This document shows, piece by piece, positions 22,901 to 35,303 of a stretch of 64,000 bases of DNA. The notes beneath the pieces are model-generated. The model saw nothing but the letters and a program-made list of their open reading frames with translations, was not told where the DNA came from and made no database searches. The position numbers were made by a program, and so were the translations under genes. This DNA is from Lindgomyces ingoldianus (lineage: Eukaryota > Ascomycota > Dothideomycetes > Pleosporales > Lindgomycetaceae), in the NCBI RefSeq assembly GCF_010093535.1, contig NW_022985172.1, positions 1,342,561-1,406,560 of the forward strand, written 5' to 3'. The first letter of the stretch is position 1. Each line of letters begins with the position of its first letter.

Positions 22901-23883
22901 CGGCCAAAGCAGCGACCGCAGCTGCTGTCGAGTAGATAGCGAAGAAGAGATGAATGTGCACACAATCAATCGTCGTGCAAGCGCGTTCCTTCCCCTAGCA
23001 GCCACGGCCGCCCGGGGGGGGGGTGAGGCTGTGCGCATTCCGTGTTGCGGTGAATGTCTGGGGAATGAAGCGCAACTGCGCAGGAGCAGTCCTGCGTGAC
23101 GACTGTGCAAGAGGTGGGCTCTAGGCGCTAGTATGCAAAGGGAGTGGCTGAGAAGAATTGCGCCTTCTAGTTCGCAGGCATCACCGCACGCCATCAACGC
23201 CATCCTGGGGCGAAGTCGAATCACCACCCATCGACTCTAACAACTCCACCCTGGAATCCAGTGAGTCTTGTCTGTCCGGTTTCGCGACGGAGCAAACTGC
23301 AAACGCCCACTGTGCGTTGGTGCTATCGCCGGCTTTCAGGAGTCATCGCGGCTGCTGGTGCACTTGGCGGTCTTTTGGACGAAGGAATGACAGACTGACA
23401 CCAATAGCGGCGCCCTTCGCAACCGTGTGCCGGCAGTCTTCTGACTGCTCTGCGGCATGCCAGATGGAAGCGCGCTCCCGGGTCTCCTGCGTCTCCTTCT
23501 TTCGTCATGAGAGACAGTGGGCCGGGGGTTTGACCGCCCTCGCAAGCCTCGACAAGGGCTGCACCCCTGTACCTAGGCGTGCAGGCATCCGCCCCAAGGC
23601 ATCCGTGATGCCTTAGCTCCAGAAACATATATTTCAAGGGCCTCGCTGCCACTTTCCATCTTCACCCACAACTCCTTCTGGCACACCCACAACATAAAGT
23701 CTGTCCATCCCCAGTCTGTTGGACTCTGGCATAGCACCTTCAGAGTCTTCAACACTACTGCAGCTCAGTCCTTTGCTTAGCAAAGTGACCTCAACTACAT
23801 CCACCCATACCATCCTGGCCCCAATCACCACCACGGCTTCCCATTTACGCTCCATTCTAAAGAATTCACCCACCACCACCAGA
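19983..23883. other. 3.9 kb with no recognisable gene
   Basis: Normal-composition sequence with many short overlapping open frames on both strands. None has a motif or codon pattern I trust. It could hold long untranslated leaders, non-coding RNA or a fast-evolving gene. Nothing further can be supported. Confidence 0.35.
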
Positions 23884-24615
23884 ATGCCCTCCATTTCTCG
23901 CCAATCCACTATGCCGACTGTCATCCAGTCCAAGTCCTCGAAATCCTCCTCCAAGAAGGAGCGAGTAGTCGGCTTCCTCAAAGACCCCGTGAGCGCTGTG
24001 TCACGTCCTGTGAACACGGAGGAAAGCTGGGCGGCCTACGACTTTGAGATGCACGCCCGTAAATGCGCCTACTGCATCAACCCCTACAACGTCCACCGAT
24101 CTCACGAGCAGCTCTGTGATGTTGGTCACCGCCTTGCTCAAGAGGTTGCACGATACATCTACAATAATGCCAACGGCGACACATATTCCACATTCGAGGA
24201 AGACCACAAGCTTGTCCGCGTTGAGATTCCTGCCGGCTACGACCAAGTCCGGAGCCTTCTAAAGGCTATGGAACGATCACTCCGACACCGATCACGAACT
24301 CCATTCGTTTCCATGGACCGCACCTACTACGTCTCAACCCGCATCCCAGAGCGGACTCGATCGGTCAAGATTGAACAGGCCTCCAAGCCGAAACCGCGAC
24401 CACGGTCCGGTGAGATCGTTGATTGGCCAACACCAAAGTCGACCAAGCCCAAGGTCATGACCGAAGTCAACAGCTCCGTCAGCTCGAAGCGAGGGTCTCT
24501 GTACGAGCAAGACCTCGCCATTCAACGACGAAACGCCCAACGATACTCTGTAGAAGTTCGAGAGCCGTCTGCGCGCGACATCCGCGAGCACCGCCTCTCC
24601 GGATACTACAGGTGA
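23884..24615 (+). CDS. small fungal protein with Cys-x2-Cys motif
   Basis: 243-residue protein starting at the ATG at 23884 (MPSISRQSTMPTV). The open frame continues upstream to 23719 but only to a TTG. A Ser/Lys-rich basic N-terminus (SKSSKSSSKKER) is followed by a compact conserved-looking segment, WAAYDFEMHARKCAYC then LCDVGHRLAQEVARYIY (about residues 50-95), with a Cys-x2-Cys and a later Cys that suggest a small metal-binding or disulfide fold. The C-terminus is basic and low complexity. I have seen this Cys motif in otherwise unannotated filamentous-fungal proteins; no function is known to me. Single exon, no breaks. Confidence 0.75.
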   Translation: MPSISRQSTMPTVIQSKSSKSSSKKERVVGFLKDPVSAVSRPVNTEESWAAYDFEMHARKCAYCINPYNVHRSHEQLCDVGHRLAQEVARYIYNNANGDTYSTFEEDHKLVRVEIPAGYDQVRSLLKAMERSLRHRSRTPFVSMDRTYYVSTRIPERTRSVKIEQASKPKPRPRSGEIVDWPTPKSTKPKVMTEVNSSVSSKRGSLYEQDLAIQRRNAQRYSVEVREPSARDIREHRLSGYYR

Positions 24616-27600
24616 AGAGGCTACGAATTTCTTTTGTTACTTTGACGCTTTACAACCACACGATCAATATATCTATACCACACAATGTCACCGGCGCGAG
24701 ACGACCCGGTCCACCCTCCACGCTTCGCGGATGCTGAAACAGCTCCGCATGAACCTACTGCCGCTGTCTCTATTCCAGCATAAACAAGATCGATCACTTT
24801 GGTCCTTGTTGCTCTGCTTGCAGGAAAAAGCATTGCATTTGCTGTTTTGATAAGGATATGGGATGAATGAAAAGCGGCATCCTCCACCCGGATGGGGTGT
24901 TGAGGGGAGAATGGGAATGATGTTGATGATGATTATCACGTCTTTAGGATCTGGATCTGGATAGGACCACAGCTATTCTATTGAATTCAATGAATATTAT
25001 TACATGACATTACCTTCTTCTATTCTTTTGCACTACCTATTATCATTCTCCACAGCTTTAACCCACCACAGGTTTTTGCGCTCTTCGGGGTGAGCATCGC
25101 GACATGCCTCCATCGACCCAACTCAATCTCTCTGACTCCAATCCCTAGCGCTCCAATCGGCCACAAGTGATACACACACACCCAACTCAAAATCGTTCAT
25201 GTGAGTCCAAAATACCGTCATCAATTGATCTGCCCATCCGAATACGAGTGTCAAACCCCGTCCGCCCTTAACACGCAAAATCGCGTTCAGGCAACCCACA
25301 TTCTCCCCCAATCACGATCCTTCCTAATGCTCACAAATGCAAAACCACGCACCACTCACAGAACCGCATGCGATGATTGACTGCAAGAAAGAGTGTGCAA
25401 TTTCCACAATGCAAGCCACAATCTGACTGCATGCGAGTGCCGAATTGCTAAGTGCAGAGTGCAATCATGGGATACTGCTGGCTTGGTGCGGGGCAAATCA
25501 TATTCGAGGCTTAGGGAAGCTTGCATACGTCAGGCTGCCATGTTCCCGGCAGGTTGGCTCCGGCTAGGCAGAGACGAGACGAGAAAGAGTGCTGCGGATC
25601 GGGTGGGCTTGTGCGGTGATTATTTTTTAGTTATCGATAGAGGGCGATCTGGAGAGGGATGTGCGAAGTGGGAGTGAGTGGGGAGCGGGGAGTCATGGCA
25701 ACAGGATTCCGAGAAACGGAACGGAACGATGAATGATGGCATGATTGAGGGGTTCACGGCGATGACTCCTTCGACTACTCGCCAAAGGAAGCGCAATCTG
25801 TCCGTAACGTAGATGTGTTTTCTTGAAGGAAAAGGGCGGACCAGCTGGCCGTGATGTTGCAACAGCATCCCGCTCCAGCTCCTGCTTCCTCGGTCTCGAA
25901 ATTCAGGTTGGTCGAGGATCCCAACGCCACACATCCTTATCGCCAGCCCTCAGCTCAACTCTCCACGTACACACCTTTGCAACCAACCCTCGCGCCGGAC
26001 TCGCAATTGCGTTGCTGTAGGAATAGGAATAGAAAGGATGTTCACATTCACTGCAGAGCCAAGGGGGAGCCGGCCAGGCCGTCACTTGTCTCGACCTGAT
26101 GACAGGACATGGAGATGCTAGCTTCAGACGCAGGTCGGCTATGTCGTTCGGAATAGCTTTCCACGACTTGCGAGCTGTAAACATCTACGTTTGCGGCACG
26201 TTGAATCGCATCAATATGAAACGAAACGAACACGTCAGTTTGGTGAGTAGGGGATCCCGTGGTTTGGGGAATCCGTTGCAGTTCGGGGGTCCGTTGTTGA
26301 GGCCTCAAGACGCCCAAGTGGTACCGTTGCTGTGGAGAAAGGGTCTGCAGATCACTGTGGCCTGCAAACTGGAAACTTGGAATATATACCAAATTGACAC
26401 GTAACTGCCAGATCATGTACGAGTGAACAAGGGGAGATCATGAGCGGGTTTCAAAGTGCGATATGCGTGGCTTCCATACAAATCGACAAGATTCCACAGT
26501 ATAATTACTGTCTGTGCACGGCAACGCGCTAGAAACCCGCTTATGCTCCTCTTGTAATACCGAGAATTCTCCAGCTGCATCATAAAATGAGGCGTGGTGT
26601 TGAGTTTGGGGAACTCGGCGAAGATCAGTGGCAAGAGTTGTGAGCTGGCAACACACCTCGGAGACGGCTTCACAAGGCAGCCGAAGGAAGGGACATTGAA
26701 GCCTAAGCAGCAGTTGATTGAAACAAGAAATGGTGTCCACGTGCTGACGGGCCTGCTTGCAGGTGTGTGGTTGGGTCTTTCTCTTCCAGTAATATCGGGC
26801 ATCACTCAATACTACAGACCTGTTGCGGGTTTCGCGATAATCTGGGCAAAGGGTGTGAGATGTTCCTGAGCGACTTACCTCTTCGAAACAAGGACCGAAC
26901 CGAACCCCCGTGCCAATCTTGGTTCGGTGAAAGGCGGCGTTGGGTAGCACGTCACTGGTCTGGCCCACATCTCAACACCATAACTGCATCGCGGGTCTCT
27001 GGGTCGGATGAAGTGCGCAAGAGACAACCGGATTCGTAATCGAGGTTGGTCGAGTAAAAAGCAAGTCAGCGCAGATCGAGTGACAGCTGGCAATCTGATT
27101 TCATGTCTTGCAGCTTTACCGACTCTTTGATCAGGGTGTTCCTGGGATTTGCACCTGAGGTTTAACTTGGGTGTGCCGGAGAAGCGAGCTAGCCCCGCTC
27201 TCGAGGGCTCAAGTCGCTTCAAAGACGCTGACATTCAGGGTCTCCTTCCGTTCTTTTACACCGAGGAAGTCTTGCGCGACCGACTTAGCCCCGGTTGATT
27301 ACTGTATGGAGCACACCTTTCGCAGCCTCACCGGTCAGTGTGGACTATTTCTAGGGCTTCAAGAGAGGCCAGAACCAGGGAGCGGGCGGTGATCTCGGCG
27401 CCGTCCGCTCTCAGCCCTCAAATGGCACTCCTCCAAAATTTTCAGCTTTGCCTTTAGGAGTGATTGAGTGCTGATGGGCCAACGTGTCGCACTCAACTGT
27501 GGCGCGGACATGGGAGCCGGTTTCTGGGGAATTGACCATGAGAGATGATGCTACAAGGCTGTGCCAGTTTCGAAAACCGGCAGAAAAAGGTGATGGGATT

Positions 27601-29135
27601 GGACGGATTCACGTTGAGGAACGGTGAGAGTTTGGTGTTGTGGGCAGGGCAATGAATATTGGCCTCAGCCACACTCCACACGTGACTGACGTATCGCAGA
27701 GTTGATTGCAGCTGACATGGAGTGCGATCGACGATTATACAAGAATCCCCATCATACGAGCCTTCATTTCCACACTCGTGCAAGCTTCGCAGGGCCTCGG
27801 AGTGGCCGACAGCAAGAATTGACGGATACAGCCCCAGGCTTGCAACTCGGACAGAATCGTTGGGGCCGATGGATTGCACGTGAGGAATCTACCAGCCCTA
27901 TCCAAAATTAGCCCCTGTCAATGCTTCAATGCTTCCAAACTTCCACGCCACTTTCATGCATGTTTCAACCTCAATCGTCCAGCACCAACGACTTCCAATC
28001 GTCGTTGGTTTTTCTGCCAGATGAACTACTAGCCCTGCTTTGAAACCGCGTCACTAAAGCTGGCGTGAGAGATCGTCTTTTGGAACATTTGTGCGCACCG
28101 AGAATAGGAGTAAGGCTCCAAGACGCTTGGACTGTGTGAGTGTTCAATGGCGCGTAATTAGACGAAGCCCTTACCATTGCGGCCTCATATGGGAGCGCAT
28201 GTTTCAGTCTCATAGCAGTGGCCGGGAGGCGAAGTCGATAACGCGACTCACGGGTCTATTATTTGATTGAGACACAAAGCATTGTCTAACTACAACTAAC
28301 GTGTCTAGATCTTCGAGCACAGCGAGCAGTGCATTCTGTACTACAAGCTAAGGTTGGAGGCTGTAAATGAATTGCAGCCATCTCGAGGTGCTTTGCGATC
28401 CCCCTTCGTGGATTATCACATAGCGACACAGCATTCTATTTCATCCACTAAACCGTGGGAGCATCATTCACAAGGAAGCTGAGGCACAATGTCCGGAGGG
28501 CCTAATCAATGTCTCGTCCTAACAACTCAACAGGGCTACTATATCCAAAAGATCATCGACTGCTCCGGCGGTGTATGTGGACCGGACCAGTGCCAGGAAC
28601 AGAAATGAATCCCAGCGCAGATAATCTTCTCTAGCCGCTCCTGCAATGGCAGGATTCACCCCGCCAGGCCTGATTTCCTCGAACCCAATCCCCCAGCATG
28701 GATCCCAAATACCACGTTGCCTCGGGAACCACTTTGCGTTCCGGAGTCTGGAGTAGAGACACTTCCAACACCTTGATAGGACCGGAGAGAATGTTTCAAT
28801 ACTTGCGGAGGTTGTTTGATCGCTGCGAGCGGTAAATCCTCTCTTGTATGCCCCCTTTTTCCTCGTGGTCTAAACGTGGTCCTTCGGCGCTTCCTGTGCG
28901 GCACAGTGAAGTGACCACATTGAGCGTCTCTTGAGGATACCCGGCCCGTTGGGATATATCTGCTACCATGGCACTGGTATGCGGTAAAGCTTCACAAACT
29001 TCTAAGAATAGACGCGCCGCACTAAAGAACTCGGCTAGTATCGATTTGACCTCAAACGAGCTCCGTATTTCACCCAGAAGCCATGTGTTCTTCTACCAGA
29101 TGACATTTCCCGCACACCCACTCCGTCACCCCCAC
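24616..29135. other. 4.5 kb with no recognisable gene
   Basis: Normal-composition sequence, not RIP-like, with only short unsupported open frames. No RNA gene, repeat or mobile element was identified by eye. Confidence 0.35.
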
Positions 29136-29558
29136 CTACGCCTCCTGCAGCAGGCCCAACCCCACAAATCCCCCAACCAAACTCCCACCCACAAGTCCCC
29201 AAACCCTCTTATCCCAACCCCTAGGCCCCTGTGCTGCAACCCAAATATCCAGCACATAAATCACAATAGCAGAAGTGAACACCGTTCCCATAGCCTCCTG
29301 ATTCCCCCGATAGAGAAAGGTAAAGAGTGAGAGGGCGATGCAGAGATCGCGTGCGCCCAGGAACACCATGGCTTTCGAGATGAGGGAGACTTCGGAAGAG
29401 GAAGGGTTGGAGGGGTTTGTGGGCATGACGCCGAGGGATTCGGCAGTGGAGAGGGGGTAGATGAGGCACCAATTTCCGAGGCTGAAGATGGTAGTTATGA
29501 GGCAGAGGCCCAGGAAGCGCCATGTTGGGGGAGAGAGAAGGCGGTTGGGGAAGGACAT
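29136..29558 (-). CDS. DUF4267 family membrane protein
   Basis: 140-residue single-exon protein from the ATG at 29558. It has four likely membrane helices: FLGLCLITTIFSLGNWCLIY (about 15-34), AMVFLGARDLCIALSLFTFL (about 63-82), an AMGTVFTSAIVIYVLDIWVA segment (about 88-107) and VWGLVGGSLVGGFVGLGLL (about 119-137). The FLGARDLCIALSLF and GNQEAMGTV patterns are typical of DUF4267, a family of small fungal and bacterial membrane proteins with unknown activity. It is isolated in a gene-poor stretch. Confidence 0.85.
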   Translation of the reverse strand: MSFPNRLLSPPTWRFLGLCLITTIFSLGNWCLIYPLSTAESLGVMPTNPSNPSSSEVSLISKAMVFLGARDLCIALSLFTFLYRGNQEAMGTVFTSAIVIYVLDIWVAAQGPRGWDKRVWGLVGGSLVGGFVGLGLLQEA

Positions 29559-32500
29559 TTTGGGAGGTAAAAGTAGGTGGGGTATTTAGGAGTTGGATGG
29601 GTATAGAGTTGGAGGTTTGTTCTGACGTGATGATCGCAATTAAATATTAGGAATTTAAGCAATTAGCTACTATTCTAGAGAGCTAGAGGAGGATCACGGC
29701 GAGGTTGACTTTGACGTAGCAAGAAAATAGACGAGATCATTAACAGGAAACGCTCGTGGTGTTTAAATATGCCAGCAAGGAGACAGATTCGACTTAACGA
29801 AATGCGAGGAATACGGAAAACATCTGTCTCTAAACGTTAGTTAACGTTAGGGAGAGGACATGAACAACCTCGGGAGCAAAAAAGCTCCACGAGCTGGACC
29901 CACTCCAGCAGCCCCGAAGAACACCCGAGTCCTGCATCACCAAAACCCTCACTTCGACTCACCACCTCAACTCTCCGTGCTCAACCTCCTCACCCACGCC
30001 TCCAATGGCAAAAAAAGGTACTCGATTCCCTTTCTATTTTCTCCTCCTCCTTAACCCAAGGCCCCACACCCCCCAGTACTCCCATTCTCTCCCTAAAGCT
30101 GCTTCTCGCCATCTAAATCCGAGGACGAAAAGCCAGACCATGCTAACAACCCTTCCTTCCAGCGAAATCCCGCACTATTATGGTGCGTCTCATATCAATG
30201 GCCATGACAGGCTACTACAGGACGTTGATGAGACCGCGCGCGCATCGCCCGTTGAGTATGCTGAAGTATGATCCGATCGGTACGGTACCACCAACCCCAA
30301 CCTCCAACCCCGCGTCCTCCATACAGCGACTTGCGTAGTCATATCCAACGGGTATAATCAATCATCCTTGAAGAAAGTGGAGAGATAGCATGGGCGCGGG
30401 ATAATGGTGGATGTGCTGAAGTTGAGCAGACATGGAATATGGCGTTGGGCTGGATGATCCCATGCTAACTCGTGTCGTCGCAGTCCGGAAACAGGTTCTT
30501 TTCCTCGAGGCAAAACGCGGGAAGAAATAATCGCCTTTTCAATCCCTCCCCAATCACGCACAATTCATGCAGATATTTTGGAGCGGGAAGATGTGGCCCG
30601 ACAAATACAATAATATCCAAGGCCCGATGTAGATCGCTAATACAATCAAGAGCGCTTGGGGGCTCGGCGAAAGGAATGACATAGTACTGTGCCTCGAGGA
30701 GGTGTCCCACGGACTACATGTCCGGGCAATAGGCAGGGCTATGGGAGGAGACGGAGCATGTAAGGATACTGTACCATACAGCATGGTCCGGCGTTATAAT
30801 GGTTTGGTCTTTCCTGCATCTCATATTCTACCAGATACCGAGATTTTCCAAATTTTCTCTACGGTCTTCGTCTTCTTTCCATGACGCTGCTGGCTGTAAC
30901 GGCACTTGCTCGTGATGCTGTAAATTTTGTAGCTTTTTCTGAGCTACATGGCCTATCTTCCCTCCTCGTGGCGCCCCAGGCCTCTTTACCTCTGTGATGC
31001 CATTTCTATGTAGCTGTAGGTCGTCCTGCCTCGTGGCTAGTTGATGCCGCTCTCATTTGGTCGCTTTCAGGATGCTCGCGCAATACTTGCCAAGCATACA
31101 GGGAAGACACCTAATATGTAATCCGTCCAAGGTGACGACGCGGCTGACAACGACATAGATCTAGACCCAGATCGTAGCAGATTCTCGCCAATTTGTGAGG
31201 CAGAGGCCTCGATAGTTCGACGGTTTTATACGCAATAGCTCTAAAGCGTGCATGGGAAATATGAACATCTATTCCTATGCTATGCAATACGTAGAGCGAG
31301 TTCTCTCGAATACACACTCTCGAATACACACTACACCCAGTGTAACCCTCTTTCGTGACTGCAAAGTGTCGTCCAAGGAATTCCTGCAGCGGTGTGGGTG
31401 GTGCGATGACCGTGCATTGCCTATGCAGCTCAGAGGAGGACTGAAGTAGTACATCTCATCTTTTCCTCAGTAGTGATCGCTGCGTGAAAAAGCCGAGGAA
31501 AGAGTATCGCCATTTGATGAGATGAGGGCCCGGGTCAAAACCGTTGTACATCAAACTGGCCGCATTCGAAGCGCATAGCGGCATCTTACCAAACGTGCTC
31601 GAGACCCCAATAGCTGCTCCCGAAATCAGACCCCGTAAACTCGGATTCGTGTATTCTGATAGCTCAAGTTACCCCTGTGTGTCCAGTCGCGTACCTACAC
31701 CCTTCCATCTGATGACTTACGAGGCGTTCAGAGTCCCCACATCGCCCCAGAGCGATCGCAACGGAAACAGGCCCATATCTATTTAAAAATTTCTTCTCTT
31801 TTGGCCCTTAAATATTGGGGTATTTCCAGTATGCTCTTAGTAAGTTGGCTGATGATAGCCTGCATCGGCTTCGTAGTAGCCAGGCGAGGCCAGCCGTTTA
31901 GATAGGCTGATCGTTCTCTTCAGGAGCCCCTTCCCTTTGCTCCTGGGCACGGCCTTGATCGTTCTCTTTTTTTTTTGCTGTGGTGGCGGGAGAGAGTAGT
32001 GTTCGAATTCGGATGCGAGTAGTTTGGTGGTTCTTTGTAGCGAATACATTCGACTGTGACGTGAGGTTTTCCACCACCACCAAATTAAAGAGAAGAGAGA
32101 AAGAGAAAAGACGACAAAGAGGAGTGCAGCGATCTTCGAAAGAAACTAACTTGATGAAAAATAGAGAGAAATTTTCACATGTAGGACGCAGAACAATTTC
32201 CAGTCCGATGAGTGTCGTCGCCGTTGGCTAAGGCTAGTTGGATCCCCTCCTTACCTGTCTTTCTCCTGATTGATGGAATAAAGACAAAATAAACTCAGAT
32301 ACCTCGAGCCGGGATAAGGATCTGCCTTCTCGATCAAATGTGCCACCGGCTCCCTATATTGTGCTGCCACGCACGCGCTTAGGACACGGCCATGGCAAGA
32401 GCGCCGCTGTGGTAAAAGGTGTTGTCCGTAGGAGTAGTGCACCAATAAGGCTTAGTCTTAGGGAAAGCGATCAAAGAGAATAGTACGTGAGAAACTATAC

Positions 32501-33787
32501 CCTCACCGTTACTCCCACGGTTGAGTCTCTTCCTTGCACCTCGAAATACAAATGAACTAATGAAATGAGGAGAAAATAAGATGTTAGCACCATAGAACAC
32601 ACGAACCATATGAGGTCTACCGATAGGCTAACCAGATGTTAATACTGGGTGAACTTCAACAAAACGTGCGGAAGGCCGGGAGGGGTGGTTGACTGGAGCC
32701 TCACATCGACCCGTCGGGTTAGAGAAAGGAGACTCTGAGACGAGTCTGGGTGGGATATCTTATGATAACTAGAGATTATTATCCGCTCAATACCTCTCCC
32801 GTATGGATCGGCGAACAACCAAGGACGAAAAAGAAAGATAGACGAGCTCAAACTACCTAGGCTAGGACAACCCTAGGTAGAGACTAGCCTGCAGGCACTC
32901 TCTTCGAGCACGGTGTCCCGTTCGGCGTCAATCAGTCAAGCGAGTAGAAGTAGGCTACGGTACCATGCTAAAGCTGAAAAGGACCTGCCTTCTACTCCAG
33001 GCAGATCTAACCCCCGACATGGTCTTACACCATCCCCACCAGTAGGAGGCTGGTTGTCTCTCTTAAGTGGAACTCGTTTGTATAGGACTTGCCCGGCAGG
33101 GGGAAGAGAGGGGTTGTAAGGTATGAGGAACTAGACGCCCATCCAGGTCCCTTGGTGAAAGGACGGGAAAGAGTATAGGAGATGAGATATAAGGGCTATG
33201 AAGAAAGGATATGAAACAACTCACATGCGAATAGATTGGAAAGTGTTTGCGGATAAACCAACCGAAAGGCCTAGTTCATCTAGCCATGCTCCATGAGAGA
33301 CCCGCCGTTGTCAGATGCCACTGTTGTTCTTGTGATTTAATGGACCAGTAAGTCCCTAATTGTTAAGGATATAGGTGAGGATGAAAAGGAAAAGATAGTG
33401 AGAGGATTGAGAGAGGGAATATACTGTGAGACGTCTGATAACCTGTGGAACGGCTGCCTCTCTAGAGTTTGCAAGCAGGTAAGGCATCAAGGGTGAGGTT
33501 ACGCAAAAGATATCAGCTACCCTTACATTGGCTCTTCCCATGCTAATTACAGTGCAGAGAGAAATAACAGGGGCAGTCTCAGATTTCACTCATCAAAGAG
33601 ACGATGCTCGAGCTTTGCCAAGTTGCCAGAATGAAACAGTGACAACAAGTGACATGAATGCCAACAATAATCGACTCTTTCGTCCGACAATTTCGGATGC
33701 CGGCAAGGGCATATTGCACATGAGGTCGGAAGGCGGCCATACTGTCCTGTTATTGATACTTCTGCAGTCTCAAAACAGCAGTGTGTT
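29559..33787. other. 4.2 kb gene-poor region
   Basis: No recognisable gene. It includes a perfect 14-base tandem duplication at 31303-31330 and, around 32250-33300, sequence whose short palindromes and texture suggest an old repeat; I could not find paired ends. Confidence 0.35.
31303..31330. repeat. 14-bp tandem duplication
   Basis: CTCTCGAATACACA is present twice head to tail without mismatch. Confidence 0.85.
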
Positions 33788-34069
33788 TTGCAGAAAATAC
33801 ATGCACGGCCAAATTTAACCAGTGGCCTCGATTTCGAGGATCTCGAGAGTAGGAAACTTGACGTTGCCATGCGAGCCACGACAGCGTAGAACTTGCTAGA
33901 ACGTATCAGTCTAGGGGAAACGTACTATCGAGTTGCCCTTGGCTCGGTCGAGGTTAGCGATGCCGTGTTGGTGGAAATCCCACGCCGAGCCAAGGTCTCC
34001 CTTCACCTCCAACCGCGCCTAGCCATCGCAGCCTCTTTGGGCATAGTCAAGCAAGCTGAAGAGATGTAG
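33788..34069 (+). pseudogene. coding-like fragment with one internal stop
   Basis: A 94-codon frame ends at TAG 34067-34069 and is interrupted by one TAG at 33887-33889. After that stop it reads NLLERISLGETYYRVALGS, then VLVEIPRRAKVSLHLQPRLA, which looks like real protein. A CAG-to-TAG change would explain the stop. I do not recognise the family and see no clear start or upstream exon; a spliced gene is not excluded. Confidence 0.3.
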
Positions 34070-35303
34070 AAAGGATAGACTTGCCTTGCAGTTCTGGGAG
34101 AGCTTTCGTACTTGAGAGTGATGCTAGACGAGGCGTTGTGGGACGCGCGTCGCCCGTGACAGACGGCTCCAGTAGAGAACACTCTCATTGTCACAACACA
34201 TTTTCAGGAAACCAGCAGCGCCAGGCAAGGGCCCCCTAAGCCCAAAGCCACCCCCGAAATATAAAAAAGCAGCGCCGCTTTGAGGCGAACGGGAGTGGGG
34301 TTAGAACCACTAAAGGAATGCGCAGAAAATAAAGTTAAGGCTTACAGAAGCCAGTCAATCGCCACACTACCGCACCGCCTGCGCAGCCGTAAAAGTTTCG
34401 AGAAGATATAGATAAGTAGCTTATGTATTGAACAACTGTATCTTAACAGTGTTGTAAGGTTTAGAGATGAGGACAGTAAGTAGGGTATTGAGCAGATCAA
34501 GAAAAGGGACGCAACAACAAAATCTCTCGAGCGAACAGGACGTTGCTTGCACAAAAAGACTGGCCAAGGAACCTTCCTAGAAGCGGTGGGTTCAGGAAAG
34601 AGTGCAAATATCAGAGAAAACTTTGTTATTAAGAGCTAGATTGAGTCTCGCATGTAGAAGTATGCTATATAGAAGCTACCTTAGGCATATGGCATGTAGA
34701 ATGAGCTATATATACACTTATTAAAAAGCTGGTCTATCGGAGGCACCACAGAGAACTACGCCTGCCATGCCAGTAGTCCTCTGTCCTCCAAGGCTAGCAT
34801 GAACGTTCATATCATCGCCGCGTATACTAACCCTCCACTGGACGGTTTGATCTCCGTACTACAATACATGACAAGTAACACGATAATGCGCCCTATACGT
34901 AAGCACCTCATCATTCACAAAATCGCCCGCCAGAATAGCAATGAGCTAGATAGCGCCTGAATAGTTAGCCTTGGGCTACCTTTAGTCCCACCTTTTGAAA
35001 GCTTACCATGGATTCCTGACGCGCTGTGTCTGAGAAGAACACATATACCATACATGATATTTGATGCGAGGCGAAGGGAAATGAATGCGTCGTAAAGACC
35101 TCTCAGGTGGGCCAGAATTCCATCAGCCACATCAAGCAGTGGTTTGCGCTTAGGGTATCGGGAATATTTCAGATACCACCTCTTTTACCGAAGATGTTAA
35201 TTGACGGTCTCTAGATTAGAATAACGCCTCTCTAACATAATCGGCAGATCAAACCCATACCGTTGAACAAGTCCTCCCAGCCTAGTGCTCACACGATACC
35301 GAA
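34070..35303. other. intergenic, no gene seen
   Basis: Includes a moderately AT-rich stretch near 34600-34740. Nothing recognisable. Confidence 0.35.

Noticed and set aside
22817..23616. Frames of 136 and 152 codons on opposite strands
   Set aside because: They overlap in GC-rich sequence where stops are rare; no motif or splice support.
31406..33230. Possible retroelement ends around TGCGA near 31401 and 33230
   Set aside because: The 5-base match is weak, the span has no retroelement coding signal and the ends do not match each other.
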